From Acetivibrio clariflavus DSM 19732 (GTDB lineage Bacteria; Bacillota; Clostridia; Acetivibrionales; Acetivibrionaceae): 64,000 nt of DNA. Shown here piece after piece: positions 19,988 through 30,560 of the stretch. The stretch covers positions 124,001 to 188,000 of the forward strand of contig NC_016627.1 in the NCBI RefSeq assembly GCF_000237085.1. The letters run 5' to 3'. The notes under the pieces were generated by a model that saw nothing but the letters and a program-made list of their open reading frames with translations, made no database searches and was not told where the DNA came from. Both the position numbers and the translations under genes were made by a program. Each line of letters opens with the position of its first letter. Positions within the stretch are counted from its first letter, which is position 1.

Positions 19988-20175
19988 TTGGGTAAATCCA
20001 ATGAAGTGCAAACTGTAATGCAAAGCAAATTCTATCACATTTTCAATAAAGCATATAGGCATTTCATTGATTTGATTGCCATTATAGTGTAGAATTGTTG
20101 TATAATAGACATTTTATAAAGAATTTTTTGCTCTTCTCAAAGAATTATGTGTATTCATTTCATAAGGAGGAAAAC

Positions 20176-22719
20176 ATGTCAATAACAGATAATTTGGAAA
20201 ATATTTTAGAGACTCAAAAAGAAACTGTCCTGCAATTGGAGAAGGAACTCAAAATTCTTGCGAATAATGATTTGACAAAGGAAAACGCATTACTGAAAAA
20301 GGAAAATGCTGTACTTAAAGAAGAGAATGAAAAAATTAAACTTGAGTTAATAGCAGTTAAAGATGAAAATGCACGCATTAAGAATGCACTTTATGTGCAA
20401 ATATACAGCGAAAAATTGAAAATACTTAATTTATCGGCCAAGAAATTGGACATTTATTTCCGGACAAATCGTGAGCAGGGAATTAATAAGCTTAATCAAT
20501 TTGAGCGAGATATACGTTTACGTATTGATCAAATAAATAGAGAGCTTCAGAAAAACCAGATTGACTTAAGTGATGAGATATATGACCAACTGAATAACTT
20601 ATCTGTTGCTTTAGATCAAAAAATACGACAGATAAAATTGAAATATTCAAAGGATAACGAAGCTTTGTCCAAAAATGCAAAACAAGAGTTTGAGGCTCTG
20701 AAAAATGAACAGATCAGCGAAGAGCAAATAAATGCTATAGCTAAAAAGAACAATATAGAAGCTTTTATAGGCCAAAATCTCATAAATAAAATCGGTATAT
20801 TTCTTATTGTAATAGGCGTGATAGCTGCATCCCAATATACTTATACAAGACTTAACGATATACTGAAGGGCATTAGTATGTTTGCTTTAGGCAGTATTAT
20901 GCTTGTAATAGGCGAGATTCTTAACAGGAAAAAGCCCAATGTTTTTTCACTGGGTGTTACATCCGGCGGTATAGCTATTCTTTATGTTGCTACATCGATA
21001 AGTTATTTTGGACTGAAGATATTGCCCATGTATCCGGCACTTGTTATATGTTTGCTGATTACTGCGGTTTCCTTCCTGCTTTCATTAAGATACAATTCTC
21101 AAACTATTGCTGCTTTTGCTCTGATAGGTGGATACCTGCCCATATTTTCAATAAGCAGCAACTTAATAATGATATATGGTGCAATGGTATACTTCATGGT
21201 TCTAAACCTGTTTGCCCTCGGAATTTCTTTTAAGAAGAAATGGCAGATATCTTCTTTCATAGGTTTAATTTTGAACATATTCGGAACACTGTATATAGTA
21301 AATAGCACAATTTATCGGATTGAAAAGCTTCCTTTCGGAATTAATCATATAGTATTGATAGCTTATATTGCTTCAGCATTCTTGAATTATACTGCGATAC
21401 CCGTTATATCTACATATAAAACATCAAAAAGGTTTAAAAAAGCCGATGTGGTTTTGCTGGGTATAAATACTTTTATAAGCTCACTTATAATGTATTCCAC
21501 ATTTTACCGTTTTGAACTTGACACATTCACAGGTCTTCTTTCCCTTTTGTTTGCTGTAGTCTATTTATTTATGTGGAAAATAGTTGAAATAAAATTTAAT
21601 GGAGAAAAGCACGCGGCAGCACTTTTTTACCTTACCGGATTGACCTTTGCAGTTCTTGTTGTACCCTTCCAGTTTGGTAAAGCGTGGGTCAGCTTGGGAT
21701 GGCTTGTTGAAGGAGTGTTACTAACAACCTATGGAATTCTGAAAAGAGAAAAAAGGTTTAAAAGAAGCGGGTTTGTTATAAATTATATATGTTTGGCATC
21801 ATTTCTTTTACTGGATCTTTTATTACAGGTAGATGATCTCTTTGCATACAAATATTTTGCAATAACATTGGGAAGCTTTATAATACTGGGTGCCTATATG
21901 TATAGAAATGAACCCTTCGGGAATTTTGAAAAAGCGTACAAGTATGCAGTTGTGGTAAATCTTTGGTTTTATGCTATATATACCTGCGGAAAAATATCGG
22001 ATTTATTGGATAAGATATTGCCATATACACCGGGCATAAGTGATGCGCTGAGTTTTACTATTTTAATAGCCGAAACTTTTCTTATTGCTTATGGAATATT
22101 GCGGATAAAACGTTTGGCAGATGCGGGGACAAAAGTTATTTCGTATTTGCTGTATTTTATAGGAGCTTTGATGACCCTTGCGTTTAACTGTGATTATATG
22201 TTTACTTACTCAGGAGAAGGCGATATACCTTTAATTATGGTAGGGATAGGTACATTAATTTTGATACTTGCCAACTTGTTGGCTGTATTTGCGGTAAATG
22301 ATCTAATAAAGGGTTTTGTCATGGAGGGGAAGATGAAAGTAGAATGGTATCCTTTGTTAATATCTGCTTTCTTTGTCCTTTTACTGACACAAAACCTTAC
22401 CGTACAGTTGGGCTTAGAGTTTTCTAATATGGCTTTTAGCATCATATATGCGGTAACAGCCTTTCTATGGATTGTTTTCGGGTTTGTAAAAAGGTATACT
22501 TTAATCCGAAGGTTTGGTCTGGGTCTTGCGATATTGTCGGTTGTAAAGCTGTTTTTGATTGATTTGTCCTATTTGACTGTGGGGTATAAAATCGTAGCCT
22601 ATTTTGCCCTTGGGATATCACTGGTGGCAATATCCTTTGTCTATCAGTATTTTATAAAGAAGCTCGAAAACATTGATAATGCAAAGAATTATAGTGAAAG
22701 TTCTACCGATAATTTATAA
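20176..22719 (+). CDS. DUF2339 family multispanning membrane protein
   Basis: This protein has 847 residues. The first 210 are a cytoplasmic coiled coil with Lys/Glu/Asn heptads, and the rest is a long run of over twenty hydrophobic segments. The junction INKIGIFLIVIGVIAASQYTY, followed by LGSIMLVIGEILNRKK, is the usual entry into the DUF2339 membrane domain. Function is unknown for the family. ATG 20176 follows AAGGAGG by 5 bases; the frame is open upstream from a start at 20095 without a ribosome site. It stands alone. Confidence 0.8.
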   Translation: MSITDNLENILETQKETVLQLEKELKILANNDLTKENALLKKENAVLKEENEKIKLELIAVKDENARIKNALYVQIYSEKLKILNLSAKKLDIYFRTNREQGINKLNQFERDIRLRIDQINRELQKNQIDLSDEIYDQLNNLSVALDQKIRQIKLKYSKDNEALSKNAKQEFEALKNEQISEEQINAIAKKNNIEAFIGQNLINKIGIFLIVIGVIAASQYTYTRLNDILKGISMFALGSIMLVIGEILNRKKPNVFSLGVTSGGIAILYVATSISYFGLKILPMYPALVICLLITAVSFLLSLRYNSQTIAAFALIGGYLPIFSISSNLIMIYGAMVYFMVLNLFALGISFKKKWQISSFIGLILNIFGTLYIVNSTIYRIEKLPFGINHIVLIAYIASAFLNYTAIPVISTYKTSKRFKKADVVLLGINTFISSLIMYSTFYRFELDTFTGLLSLLFAVVYLFMWKIVEIKFNGEKHAAALFYLTGLTFAVLVVPFQFGKAWVSLGWLVEGVLLTTYGILKREKRFKRSGFVINYICLASFLLLDLLLQVDDLFAYKYFAITLGSFIILGAYMYRNEPFGNFEKAYKYAVVVNLWFYAIYTCGKISDLLDKILPYTPGISDALSFTILIAETFLIAYGILRIKRLADAGTKVISYLLYFIGALMTLAFNCDYMFTYSGEGDIPLIMVGIGTLILILANLLAVFAVNDLIKGFVMEGKMKVEWYPLLISAFFVLLLTQNLTVQLGLEFSNMAFSIIYAVTAFLWIVFGFVKRYTLIRRFGLGLAILSVVKLFLIDLSYLTVGYKIVAYFALGISLVAISFVYQYFIKKLENIDNAKNYSESSTDNL

Positions 22720-22829
22720 AATGTCGGTTGGTTAATTTTGTTGTAATTCAAAAATTATGTTGATTCTTATAAAAATAGTAGTAACAGCATTGCTGAACAT
22801 TTCATAGATTAAAACAGGAGGTGTTTGGC

Positions 22830-23225
22830 ATGCTGAAAACAATGTTTGATATTGTAGTGTACATGTTTGCTACATACGGGTTTATAGTATTTCTGCATGA
22901 GTTATTGGTTAGTATTAAACACAGTAGACGATATAAAAATTCCATGATAAGACTAGTGCTGATGGTTAAAAATCAGGGAGAAGTTATTGAAGGAGTTCTA
23001 AGGAATGCGCTTCAAAGGGACTTTATCCGGAAACTTATGCCAGATGGCAGACTTACGGTACTGGATATGGGTTCGAGCGACGATACTGTTGATATATTAA
23101 AGAAGCTGGAGAAGGATTATGAATATATTGAAGTATTGAAAAAATGTGAAATGGAAAGTGTTTTTGAATCTTTTGATGACAAAGAAGAACAGTATATTGA
23201 AGTAGAGCGTATTGAAAAAAATTGA
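22830..23225 (+). CDS. Membrane-anchored glycosyltransferase-like small protein
   Basis: The 131-residue protein has one N-terminal membrane helix (MFDIVVYMFATYGFIVFLHE). A short domain follows whose VLDMGSSDDTVDIL resembles the nucleotide-sugar strand of GT-A glycosyltransferases (DxGSxDxT). It is far shorter than any complete GT2 enzyme and has no visible DxD acceptor half, so it may have lost activity or act as a scaffold. AGGAGG at 22816 gives 8-base spacing to ATG 22830; a GTG at 22821 overlaps the ribosome site. Confidence 0.6.
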   Translation: MLKTMFDIVVYMFATYGFIVFLHELLVSIKHSRRYKNSMIRLVLMVKNQGEVIEGVLRNALQRDFIRKLMPDGRLTVLDMGSSDDTVDILKKLEKDYEYIEVLKKCEMESVFESFDDKEEQYIEVERIEKN

Positions 23226-23302
23226 AAAAATACATAATATTATAGAGAAAATGTTGTTGTTTGATTATATATTTCTGATTAATAGTGAGAGGGGGAGTTA
23301 GT

Positions 23303-23743
23303 ATGCCAAAATGTTCGTATTACGGAAATGAAGCAAAGCAAAGAATGGTATTGAATACTTATAGTGGTGTGAGTAAAGATAACCTGCAGTTTTATTATTG
23401 TAATGAGGAGCACAAGAGGGAAATAGAAAAATTTGCTGAATATGTTAACAAAAATGGGATGAAATTTATTATTTTAATGCTTATTGATTTATTAGTTCTA
23501 ACAATTGCAGTTCCTGTTGGCTTTGCTCTAAAAAATATTTATGTCAACGCTGTACTAACAATTATACCTCTTGTTATACTAGGTTTTCTTATCAACAAAT
23601 ATCCTTTTGCAACGCCTGATACCAATAGGAAATTAGGTATTAAAAAGGCTGTGAAAATTACTAAAATTATGGGTAAAGTAATAACGATAGGAGCTATTCT
23701 TGCAGGAGTTGTATTGGTCATTCTGGAATTTTTACCAAAATAA
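23303..23743 (+). CDS. Small membrane protein with N-terminal zinc-finger-like motif
   Basis: The 146-residue protein starts at ATG 23303. The N-terminal 50 residues carry CSYYGNEAK and YYCNEEHKREIEKF, a spacing that could bind a metal ion through Cys, Cys and His. Two hydrophobic segments follow (ILMLIDLLVLTIAVPVGFAL and AVLTIIPLVILGFLI), then a third near the C-terminus. I do not recognise a named family. A GAGGGGGA stretch precedes the start. Neighbours are unrelated in function. Confidence 0.55.
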   Translation: MPKCSYYGNEAKQRMVLNTYSGVSKDNLQFYYCNEEHKREIEKFAEYVNKNGMKFIILMLIDLLVLTIAVPVGFALKNIYVNAVLTIIPLVILGFLINKYPFATPDTNRKLGIKKAVKITKIMGKVITIGAILAGVVLVILEFLPK

Positions 23744-23988
23744 AATTATGATCCTATAAAAACATATGAGAAATAGACTATCAATTATGAAGTTATTACT
23801 GATGGTAGTTTCTACTTTCCCATTGTTTGGATTAAGACCCGTATATTCAAATCTTTTGTAAAAGTAGATACCTGTTCTTTTAAAAGTTAATAGTATGAGA
23901 TATACTTAATTATAAAAGCTGTGAATTATGTATTAATCAATGCTTTTTTTGTGGATGGAAAAATTAATTTTCAAAGAACAAGGTGTTT

Positions 23989-26202
23989 ATGTTGATTACT
24001 TTTGAGGGAATAATTGAAGAAATTATATTTTCAAATGAAATAAACGGTTATACAGTATGCGAGCTTAGAGGTGAAAAGGAGACTATAACAGCCGTTGGAT
24101 TTATGCCCTTTATCAATGTGGGAGAGATGATTAAGGTGTCAGGGAATTGGATAACTCACCCTGACTATGGAGAGCAGCTTAAAGTTGAACTATATGAAAA
24201 AATACTTCCTAAAACCGTTGAAGCTATAGAGACATATCTTGCATCAGGGCTTATAAAGGGAGTAGGTCCGGCGAGTGCAAAGAAGATTGTTAAAAGATTT
24301 GGGGAAGATACTATAAATATTATTGAGTTTCATCCCGAGAGATTATCCGAAATAAAGGGCATAAGCCACGAAAAAGCTTTGAGAATCGGACATGCTTATC
24401 ATGAGCAAAAAGAACTAAGGAATGTAGTAATGTTCTTTCAGGAATACGGTATCAGTCCGACATACTGTGCAAAGATATACCAGATTTATGGCAAAGACAC
24501 TATAGAAGTAATCCGGAATAATCCATACAAACTATCCGATGAAGCAATAGGCATTAATTTTAAAACTGCCGACAGAATTGCAAAGAGTATCGGTATAGAT
24601 CCAAAATCGAAATTCAGAATTTGCAGCGGTATAAAATATGTTTTGTCTCATATTGCAATGGACGGGCATACTTTTGCAGAAGAGGACAAGCTGAAAGATT
24701 ATACATCCAAACTGCTGGACGTAGACTTGGATAATATTAATGACGCTTTAATAAGTTTGTTACTGGACAAATCAATATATATAGAAAGAAACGAGACTTC
24801 TTCAAGAGTATATTTAAGTGCTTTTTACAATGCTGAAGCAGGTGTTGCCAGAAAACTTGCCCAACTTTCCAGTGTTAGATTTGAAGGAGATTTAAGCGAT
24901 TTCGATGAGAAAATATCTGAGGTTCAAAAAAAAGAGGGAATTATACTTACACAAAATCAAAAAGATGCCATAAGAGAAGCTTTGATAAATGGAGTGCTTA
25001 TTATTACCGGGGGACCGGGTACCGGAAAGACCACTATTATTAAAAGTATAATCAACTTTTTGATAAATGAAGGCTATGAAGTTTTGCTTGCAGCACCAAC
25101 GGGCAGAGCTGCAAAGAGAATGACAGAAGCCACGGGGTTTGAAGCAAAAACTATTCACAGGCTTTTGGAGATGGGTTATGCCTCAAAGGATGACGAATTG
25201 GTGTTTGCAAGAAACGAAGATAATCCTATAGATGCCGATGTTGTTATTATTGACGAGATGTCGATGGTTGACATACTCCTAATGAACCATTTGCTTAAAG
25301 CCATTGAAATTGGGACAAGACTGATATTGGTAGGAGATGTGGACCAGCTTCCTTCGGTGGGACCGGGAAAGGTTTTACAGGATTTGATAAATAGTGATGT
25401 GATAAAGACGGTCAGATTGAAAGAAATATTCAGACAGGCTGAAGAAAGCTATATAATTGTCAACGCCCACAGAATTAACAATGGAGAGAAGCCTTTATTG
25501 AATAATAAGGAGAAGGATTTCTTCTTTGTGACAAGAAATTCGCCGGAAGATATTGTAAAGACCATTGTTGACCTTTGTGTCAGGAGAATACCCTGTGCCT
25601 ATGGTTTTGAACCTATGAAAGAAATTCAGGTTCTAACCCCTGTAAGAAAAGGACTTGTGGGAGTAGGAAATCTTAATACGGAACTCCAGGCATTGCTGAA
25701 TCCTAAGGACAAAAGTAAAAAAGAGAAAGTTTTTAGAGATTTCCTTTTCAGAGAAGGCGATAGGGTAATGCAGATAAAAAATAACTATAATCTTAGATGG
25801 TGGAAAGATGACGGCAAAGGCAGCGAAGGTGCCGGAGTTTTTAATGGCGACACCGGAATAATCAGAGAAATAGACGACGAAGAACAAAAAATAGTTGTAT
25901 TTTTTGACGATGATAAAGTAGTGGAATATGACTTCAGTATACTGGACGAGCTGGAGCCTGCTTTTGCTATGACTATTCACAAAAGTCAAGGATCGGAGTT
26001 TCCGGTTGTCATAATTCCTATATTTCCGGGGCCTCAGGTTCTGATGACGAGAAATCTGCTTTATACGGCTGTTACAAGGGCTAAAAACCTTGTAGTACTT
26101 GTAGGGAATAAAGATTATTTGGATGTAATGATAAATAATGAAAGGGAGACAAACAGAAATTCCGGCCTGGCAGAAAAACTTAGAGTATGTTTTGGTATTT
26201 AA
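23989..26202 (+). CDS. recD2: RecD2-type (RecD/TraA) DNA helicase
   Basis: This is an SF1B 5'-3' DNA helicase without RecBC partners, linked to repair and mismatch correction in Firmicutes. The N-terminal OB-like and helix-hairpin-helix region shows GLIKGVGPASAKKIVKRFG. The motor shows Walker A GGPGTGKTTI near residue 340, APTGRAAKRM, VIIDEMSMVD, GDVDQLPSVGPG and, at the end, AMTIHKSQGSEFPVV and LYTAVTRAK. The 737-residue length is normal. I chose ATG 23989 over GTG 23983 because of spacing from AAGG. Confidence 0.95.
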   Translation: MLITFEGIIEEIIFSNEINGYTVCELRGEKETITAVGFMPFINVGEMIKVSGNWITHPDYGEQLKVELYEKILPKTVEAIETYLASGLIKGVGPASAKKIVKRFGEDTINIIEFHPERLSEIKGISHEKALRIGHAYHEQKELRNVVMFFQEYGISPTYCAKIYQIYGKDTIEVIRNNPYKLSDEAIGINFKTADRIAKSIGIDPKSKFRICSGIKYVLSHIAMDGHTFAEEDKLKDYTSKLLDVDLDNINDALISLLLDKSIYIERNETSSRVYLSAFYNAEAGVARKLAQLSSVRFEGDLSDFDEKISEVQKKEGIILTQNQKDAIREALINGVLIITGGPGTGKTTIIKSIINFLINEGYEVLLAAPTGRAAKRMTEATGFEAKTIHRLLEMGYASKDDELVFARNEDNPIDADVVIIDEMSMVDILLMNHLLKAIEIGTRLILVGDVDQLPSVGPGKVLQDLINSDVIKTVRLKEIFRQAEESYIIVNAHRINNGEKPLLNNKEKDFFFVTRNSPEDIVKTIVDLCVRRIPCAYGFEPMKEIQVLTPVRKGLVGVGNLNTELQALLNPKDKSKKEKVFRDFLFREGDRVMQIKNNYNLRWWKDDGKGSEGAGVFNGDTGIIREIDDEEQKIVVFFDDDKVVEYDFSILDELEPAFAMTIHKSQGSEFPVVIIPIFPGPQVLMTRNLLYTAVTRAKNLVVLVGNKDYLDVMINNERETNRNSGLAEKLRVCFGI

Positions 26203-26301
26203 ATCGATAAAACTGACAAATTTAGAAATATATTTTTGAATAATAAAAATCCAAATTTCATATGTTAGATATAGTAGAAAATAATGAATGGATGTGATGT
26301 A

Positions 26302-26457
26302 TTGGACAAGGTAAAAAAACAATTGATAACAGAACTTACTGAAAAGGACAGAAAAACTCTTGACAAGTATATAAAGTATTATTCTAATTTTATAGAGAGT
26401 AATACTGCGAAAACCAACGCTATTTATGAAGACAAAGATTTTAAAAAAAATGGATAA
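26302..26457 (+). CDS. Small hypothetical protein, 51 residues
   Basis: This short frame starts at TTG 26302 and reads MDKVKKQLITELTEKDRKTL, then a helical DKYIKYYSNFIES and an Asn/Lys-rich tail. The ribosome site is GGATGTGAT, one base off the ideal GGAGGTGAT. Codon use and the charged helical pattern look like a real protein. It lies 99 bases after recD2 and before the SRP RNA. No family is recognised. Confidence 0.5.
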   Translation: MDKVKKQLITELTEKDRKTLDKYIKYYSNFIESNTAKTNAIYEDKDFKKNG

Positions 26458-26672
26458 AATAGATCATAAAAAATTCTAAAGAAAACAGTTATTGCTTTTT
26501 GCAGCAAAATACGAATGATGGCTTCCAAACTTTTTGGAAATGAATTGCATATTGGTTAAATGTACATTAAAGTATTATAATAAAATGTCTTGCAGTATTT
26601 ATTATTATTGAGTATAATATTTAAGTGCGTCGAAGGAAATTGACCTATTGTAATTTGATAAAAGTTAATTTT

Positions 26673-26942
26673 TGGTCGTGCTAGATGGGGAGGTAGCGGT
26701 GCCCTGTACCTGCAATCCGCTATAGCAGGGTTGAATTCCTGCCTCAGGCATGTTTTTGTATGGTCTGCCCTATGTAAGTGGCAATGAAAATCGGGTCCTG
26801 CGCAATGAAAACCCATGAACCCCGTCAGGTTCGGAAGAAAGCAGCGGTAAGTGGGCACTTTCATGTGCCGCGGAAATGCCTGGTTTGAGTTAACTGCATA
26901 GGTAACGCTTGTAGGAACTTGTCAAAGGCAGGTGCACGACCA
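26673..26942 (+). ncRNA. ffs: Signal recognition particle RNA, large bacterial type
   Basis: TGGTCGTGC (26673-26681) pairs with GCACGACCA (26934-26942), closing a molecule of about 270 nt. The conserved S-domain hairpin with the GGAA tetraloop and the internal loop is visible as CAGGTTCGGAAG and AAGCAGC (about 26826-26846). The long form with an Alu domain is typical of Bacillus and clostridia. As in Bacillus, it is followed by dnaX-ybaB-recR. Confidence 0.95.
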
Positions 26943-26998
26943 TTTAAATTATAAATTAATAATTAATAAATAAAAGGCCATTTGAATGTCGAATCATA

Positions 26999-27026
26999 AA
27001 GCTATTTAAAAGTATTTAAATAGCTT
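26999..27026 (+). terminator. Stem-loop terminator downstream of the SRP RNA
   Basis: AAGCTATTTAAA and TTTAAATAGCTT form a perfect 12-bp stem around the 4-base loop AGTA, followed by ATTTGTATTTT. The rest of the gap to dnaX (27027-27334) holds only A+T-rich sequence in which a dnaX promoter may lie. Confidence 0.7.
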
Positions 27027-27334
27027 ATTTGTATTTTATGTATAATATCGGCGGTTAAGGTAATTTATATTGAACGCATCAGCAAATTAATTAAAATATT
27101 CGATGCTAAGATTTTTGCATAATAGTAAAGCCTTTCAAAAAATAACCTGTTCGACACTCATGTCACAAGCCTGTCACATCAAATTTTTTGAAATGGCAAC
27201 TGCAAAGTTTTTACGATAAAATTGTCTAAATAGAATCGACTTTATAGAGTTTTCATTGTATTATAAAATATAAAATGTTAAAAACTAATTTTTAAAGTTT
27301 TTAGCCACAAAAGCGGGAAGTAGGGGTGAAAAAG

Positions 27335-28993
27335 ATGTCTTATTTGGCTCTTTACAGGAAATGGCGTCCAATGGTTTTTGAAGATGTTGTGGAACAGGAG
27401 CATGTTGTAAAAACCCTGAAAAATAGTATTTTGGCTGGAAGAATTGCCCATGCCTATTTGTTTTGCGGTACAAGGGGTACAGGTAAGACCACTATGGCTA
27501 AAATATTTTCAAGAGCCATTAACTGTTTAAATTCTACAGACGGAGATCCCTGTAATGAATGTGAGATTTGCAAGGGTATACTGAACGGTAGCTTGCTGGA
27601 TGTGATTGAAATAGATGCGGCCTCAAACAATAGTGTTGATAATGTCAGAGAAATAAGGGATGAAGTGGTATACGCACCTTCGAAAGCCCGATATAAAGTC
27701 TATATAATAGACGAGGTTCACATGCTGTCTACCGGTGCGTTCAATGCTCTTCTGAAAACTTTGGAAGAACCTCCAAGTCACGTAGTATTTATTCTTGCTA
27801 CCACTGAACCTCACAAGCTGCCTGCAACCATATTGTCAAGATGCCAGAGATTTGACTTTAGAAGAATTCCTGTTGAGAGTATTGTAAAAAGAATCAGGTA
27901 TATTGCGGAAAACAGCGGTGTGAGCATTGAAGAGGAAGGGTTGAGGCTGATAGCCAGAATGTCCGACGGAGCGTTAAGAGACGCTATAAGCATTTTGGAT
28001 CAGTGTATTTCCCTTGGGAATAAGCATTTGACCTATGAAGATGTGTTGTCCATTGTAGGTATAGTTAATAATACATTTGTTGCAGACGTAGTTGATGCAA
28101 TTAATGCAAAAGAAGTGGATAGGGTATTGCAGTTTATAAATGTATTGGTTATGGATGGGAAAAACATTACCCAGTTTGTATCGGATTTAATATTATACTA
28201 CAGAAACCTGTTGATTTGCAGTACAAGCAAGAATCCCGAGGAAATAGTTGAGGCATCAAAAGATATGATAGAAAGGATGAAAGAGCAGTGCAAGAGCCTT
28301 TCGCATCTGGAGATAACTTCCATTATTAAAGAGCTGTCAGCACTTGAGAATACTATGAGATGGTCAAACCATGCAAGGATTTTGCTTGAGGTAGCTCTTA
28401 TAAAACTGTGTGAAACCAAAGTTGATTTAAATGATGCCGGAATGACGGAGAGATTGGACTTTCTTGAAAAGAAAATCAACCACTTGCTTGAAAGCGGAGT
28501 TGAGGTGAATTCTAAGAAATCTAAAGATTGCAATGCCGGCGGTAAAAAGGAAGATGACATGGGTGAATCTTCAGCAGATGGTACAAAGTCTGATATAGAA
28601 GTTGAAGCCCATCTTGAAAATCTGGCTGGTAATCTGGAAGGTATGGATATATGGAATGATGTATTGAACGATTTAAAGCAAGATGGGAAAATGGCTTTAT
28701 ATTCTTATCTTTTAGATACAAAAGCAATACAGATAAACAATAGAATTGTAGGAATTGTCTTTCCGAAAGGTAGAAGCATTTTTAAAATTAATGTATCAAA
28801 AAGCGAAAATGCAGAAATCCTGGAGAATTATATATCAAAGAGATTGGGAAGAGAAATTAGAATTAAATGCCTTGATAGCGAAGAGATTGTTGATAGAGAG
28901 GAATCATCAGACAAGGAATATGATGAATTTGTTGAAAAAGCAAAAGCTATTGCAGAAGAACTTAATGCACCTTTGGAAATTGTGGACGAGTAA
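27335..28993 (+). CDS. dnaX: DNA polymerase III subunits gamma/tau
   Basis: This is the clamp-loader ATPase of the replisome. It shows YLALYRKWRPMVFEDVVEQEHV, Walker A CGTRGTGKTTMAK, a four-cysteine zinc site around DPCNECEIC, VYIIDEVHMLSTGAFNALLK and the sensor SRCQRFDFRRI. At 552 residues it includes a tau-like C-terminal part. I saw no obvious A-run frameshift signal that would make a separate gamma. ATG 27335 sits behind AGGGGTGA; the GTG at 27326 lies inside that ribosome site. Confidence 0.95.
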   Translation: MSYLALYRKWRPMVFEDVVEQEHVVKTLKNSILAGRIAHAYLFCGTRGTGKTTMAKIFSRAINCLNSTDGDPCNECEICKGILNGSLLDVIEIDAASNNSVDNVREIRDEVVYAPSKARYKVYIIDEVHMLSTGAFNALLKTLEEPPSHVVFILATTEPHKLPATILSRCQRFDFRRIPVESIVKRIRYIAENSGVSIEEEGLRLIARMSDGALRDAISILDQCISLGNKHLTYEDVLSIVGIVNNTFVADVVDAINAKEVDRVLQFINVLVMDGKNITQFVSDLILYYRNLLICSTSKNPEEIVEASKDMIERMKEQCKSLSHLEITSIIKELSALENTMRWSNHARILLEVALIKLCETKVDLNDAGMTERLDFLEKKINHLLESGVEVNSKKSKDCNAGGKKEDDMGESSADGTKSDIEVEAHLENLAGNLEGMDIWNDVLNDLKQDGKMALYSYLLDTKAIQINNRIVGIVFPKGRSIFKINVSKSENAEILENYISKRLGREIRIKCLDSEEIVDREESSDKEYDEFVEKAKAIAEELNAPLEIVDE

Positions 28994-29196
28994 TGCTTGT
29001 ATGAAAAAGGTATAATGTTTTACTGGTTCAAATTTAATATCTGACTCAATATAATAAAAAAGAGTGGCAATTAGCCATAGTATTAATGTATAATATTTAT
29101 TGTGTTTCAATTAATTTAAATTAATAATAAGTGGATATAATTTGTAAATAGCTTAACAGCTTACTAAATGAGTATTAAACAGGAGGTAGATTATAA

Positions 29197-29538
29197 ATGG
29201 CAAAAGGCGGATTTCCAGGTTTTGGTGCAAATATGAGCAACCTTGTGAAGCAGGCTCAAAAGATGCAGAAAGATATGGAGAGGCTTCAGGAAGAATTGAA
29301 AGACAAGACTGTCGAGGCGTCTGCCGGTGGTGGAGCAGTTACAGTTGTTATAACGGGAAGAAAGGAATTGAAGGAAATTATTATCAAACCGGAAGTTGTT
29401 GATCCCGATGATGTTGAGATGCTTCAGGACCTTATTGTGGCAGCAGTTAATGAAGCCATGAGAAAAGCTGATGATATGGTTAATTCAGAAATGAACAAGA
29501 TAACAGGCGGTTTAGGTGGTATTCCCGGACTGTTCTAA
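29197..29538 (+). CDS. YbaB/EbfC family nucleoid-associated protein
   Basis: The 113-residue dimeric DNA-binding protein opens with a Gly-rich segment [20 protein letters not shown]. Family blocks include [18 protein letters not shown] and [19 protein letters not shown]. It is encoded between dnaX and recR, where it is almost always found, and AGGAGGT precedes the ATG. It may assist RecR or act on nucleoid structure. Confidence 0.95.
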   Translation: MAKGGFPGFGANMSNLVKQAQKMQKDMERLQEELKDKTVEASAGGGAVTVVITGRKELKEIIIKPEVVDPDDVEMLQDLIVAAVNEAMRKADDMVNSEMNKITGGLGGIPGLF

Positions 29539-29555
29539 AATAAGGATGGATTATA

Positions 29556-30155
29556 ATGAGTGTTTATGCAGCACCTATTGCAAGGCTTATTGAGGAGTTG
29601 GAGAAACTTCCCGGAATTGGGCATAAGACAGCACAGAGGCTTGCTTTTCATATATTGAATATGCCTGTGGAAAAGGTTGAAAGACTTGTAAAATCAATTA
29701 GTGATGCCAAGTCAAAAACAAAGTATTGCAGCATTTGCGGCAATTTAACTGATAGTGATGTATGTTCGCTGTGTAGTTCTAATAACAGAGACGATTCTTT
29801 AATATGTGTCGTTCAGGATGCCCGGGATGTTGCTGCTATGGAAAGAATTAAAGAGTATAAAGGGCTTTATCACGTTTTGCATGGGGCAATATCACCTATG
29901 GAAGGTATTGGTCCGGATGACATTAGGATTAAGGAACTTTTAATCAGACTTCAAAATAAGGATGTCAAAGAAGTTATTATCGCTACAAACCCTAATATTG
30001 AGGGTGAGGCAACTGCAATGTATATATCGAAGCTGCTAAAACCTTTGGGAATTAAAACGACAAGGATTGCCCACGGTGTACCTGTAGGCGGAGACTTGGA
30101 ATATGCCGATGAAGTTACGTTGGCAAAGGCTTTAGAGGGAAGAAGAGAGATATAA
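29556..30155 (+). CDS. recR: Recombination mediator RecR
   Basis: RecR works with RecO/RecF to load RecA at gaps. The 199-residue protein shows the helix-hairpin-helix [15 protein letters not shown], the zinc finger [16 protein letters not shown], and the Toprim segment [14 protein letters not shown] with the C-terminal [18 protein letters not shown]. It follows ybaB by 17 bases and ends the operon. Confidence 0.97.
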   Translation: MSVYAAPIARLIEELEKLPGIGHKTAQRLAFHILNMPVEKVERLVKSISDAKSKTKYCSICGNLTDSDVCSLCSSNNRDDSLICVVQDARDVAAMERIKEYKGLYHVLHGAISPMEGIGPDDIRIKELLIRLQNKDVKEVIIATNPNIEGEATAMYISKLLKPLGIKTTRIAHGVPVGGDLEYADEVTLAKALEGRREI

Positions 30156-30238
30156 ATCAGTTGTAATACGTTGTCTACATCAAATAAACTCCTTTCATTT
30201 TTCAAATGTATGAAACGGGGTAAATAAAGTAGTATTAG

Positions 30239-30289
30239 AAAACATGGTTTATTAGGGAGAAGAAAAGCCCTGTAGGCCATGTTTTTTTA
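30239..30289 (+). terminator. Rho-independent terminator of the dnaX-ybaB-recR operon
   Basis: AAAACATGG (30239-30247) pairs with CCATGTTTT (30277-30285), with an inner TAGGG/CCCTG helix, and ends in a T run. Confidence 0.8.
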
Positions 30290-30503
30290 TGTATTAGTTT
30301 TAAGGGATAAGGAACAAGGAATAAGGCTAAAAGCCAGAAAAATCAATGGATTGGAAGATTGAATGGAAAAGAAAATGGAATGAAAAATGGGTAAAATCTC
30401 TCCTTAACCCTTCCCCCTTAACCCTCAATACTAAAAGCACTTTATTTTCATTTTTTGCCCTAAAAATTGAGGAATGAAAGGACTTTAGGAAGTTGTATAA
30501 CTC

Positions 30504-30560
30504 TAAAAAACTCGTGTCACGAATAAAAAAGTCGTGTTAAAAATAAAAAAGTTGTGTTAA
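30504..30560 (+). repeat. 20-bp tandem repeat array 1 (three units)
   Basis: Units start at 30504, 30524 and 30544, exactly 20 bp apart, with the core TAAAAAA-STYGTGT-YA. Three isolated inverted copies follow at 30742-30757, 30821-30836 and 30903-30918 (TGACACGACTTTTTTA and close variants). There are no spacers of unique sequence, so it is not a CRISPR array. The whole stretch 30290-31421 lacks a credible gene. Confidence 0.75.

Noticed and set aside
23795-23870. GGTAGTTTCTACTTT and AAAGTAGATACC as an inverted repeat
   Set aside because: Pairing needs a three-base gap and a loop of about 50 bases; probably chance in A+T-rich DNA.
25633-26322. 229-codon minus-strand frame inside recD2
   Set aside because: It is antisense to conserved RecD2 helicase motifs and is rich in Tyr, Phe and Ile as expected of reverse-frame A+T-rich DNA.
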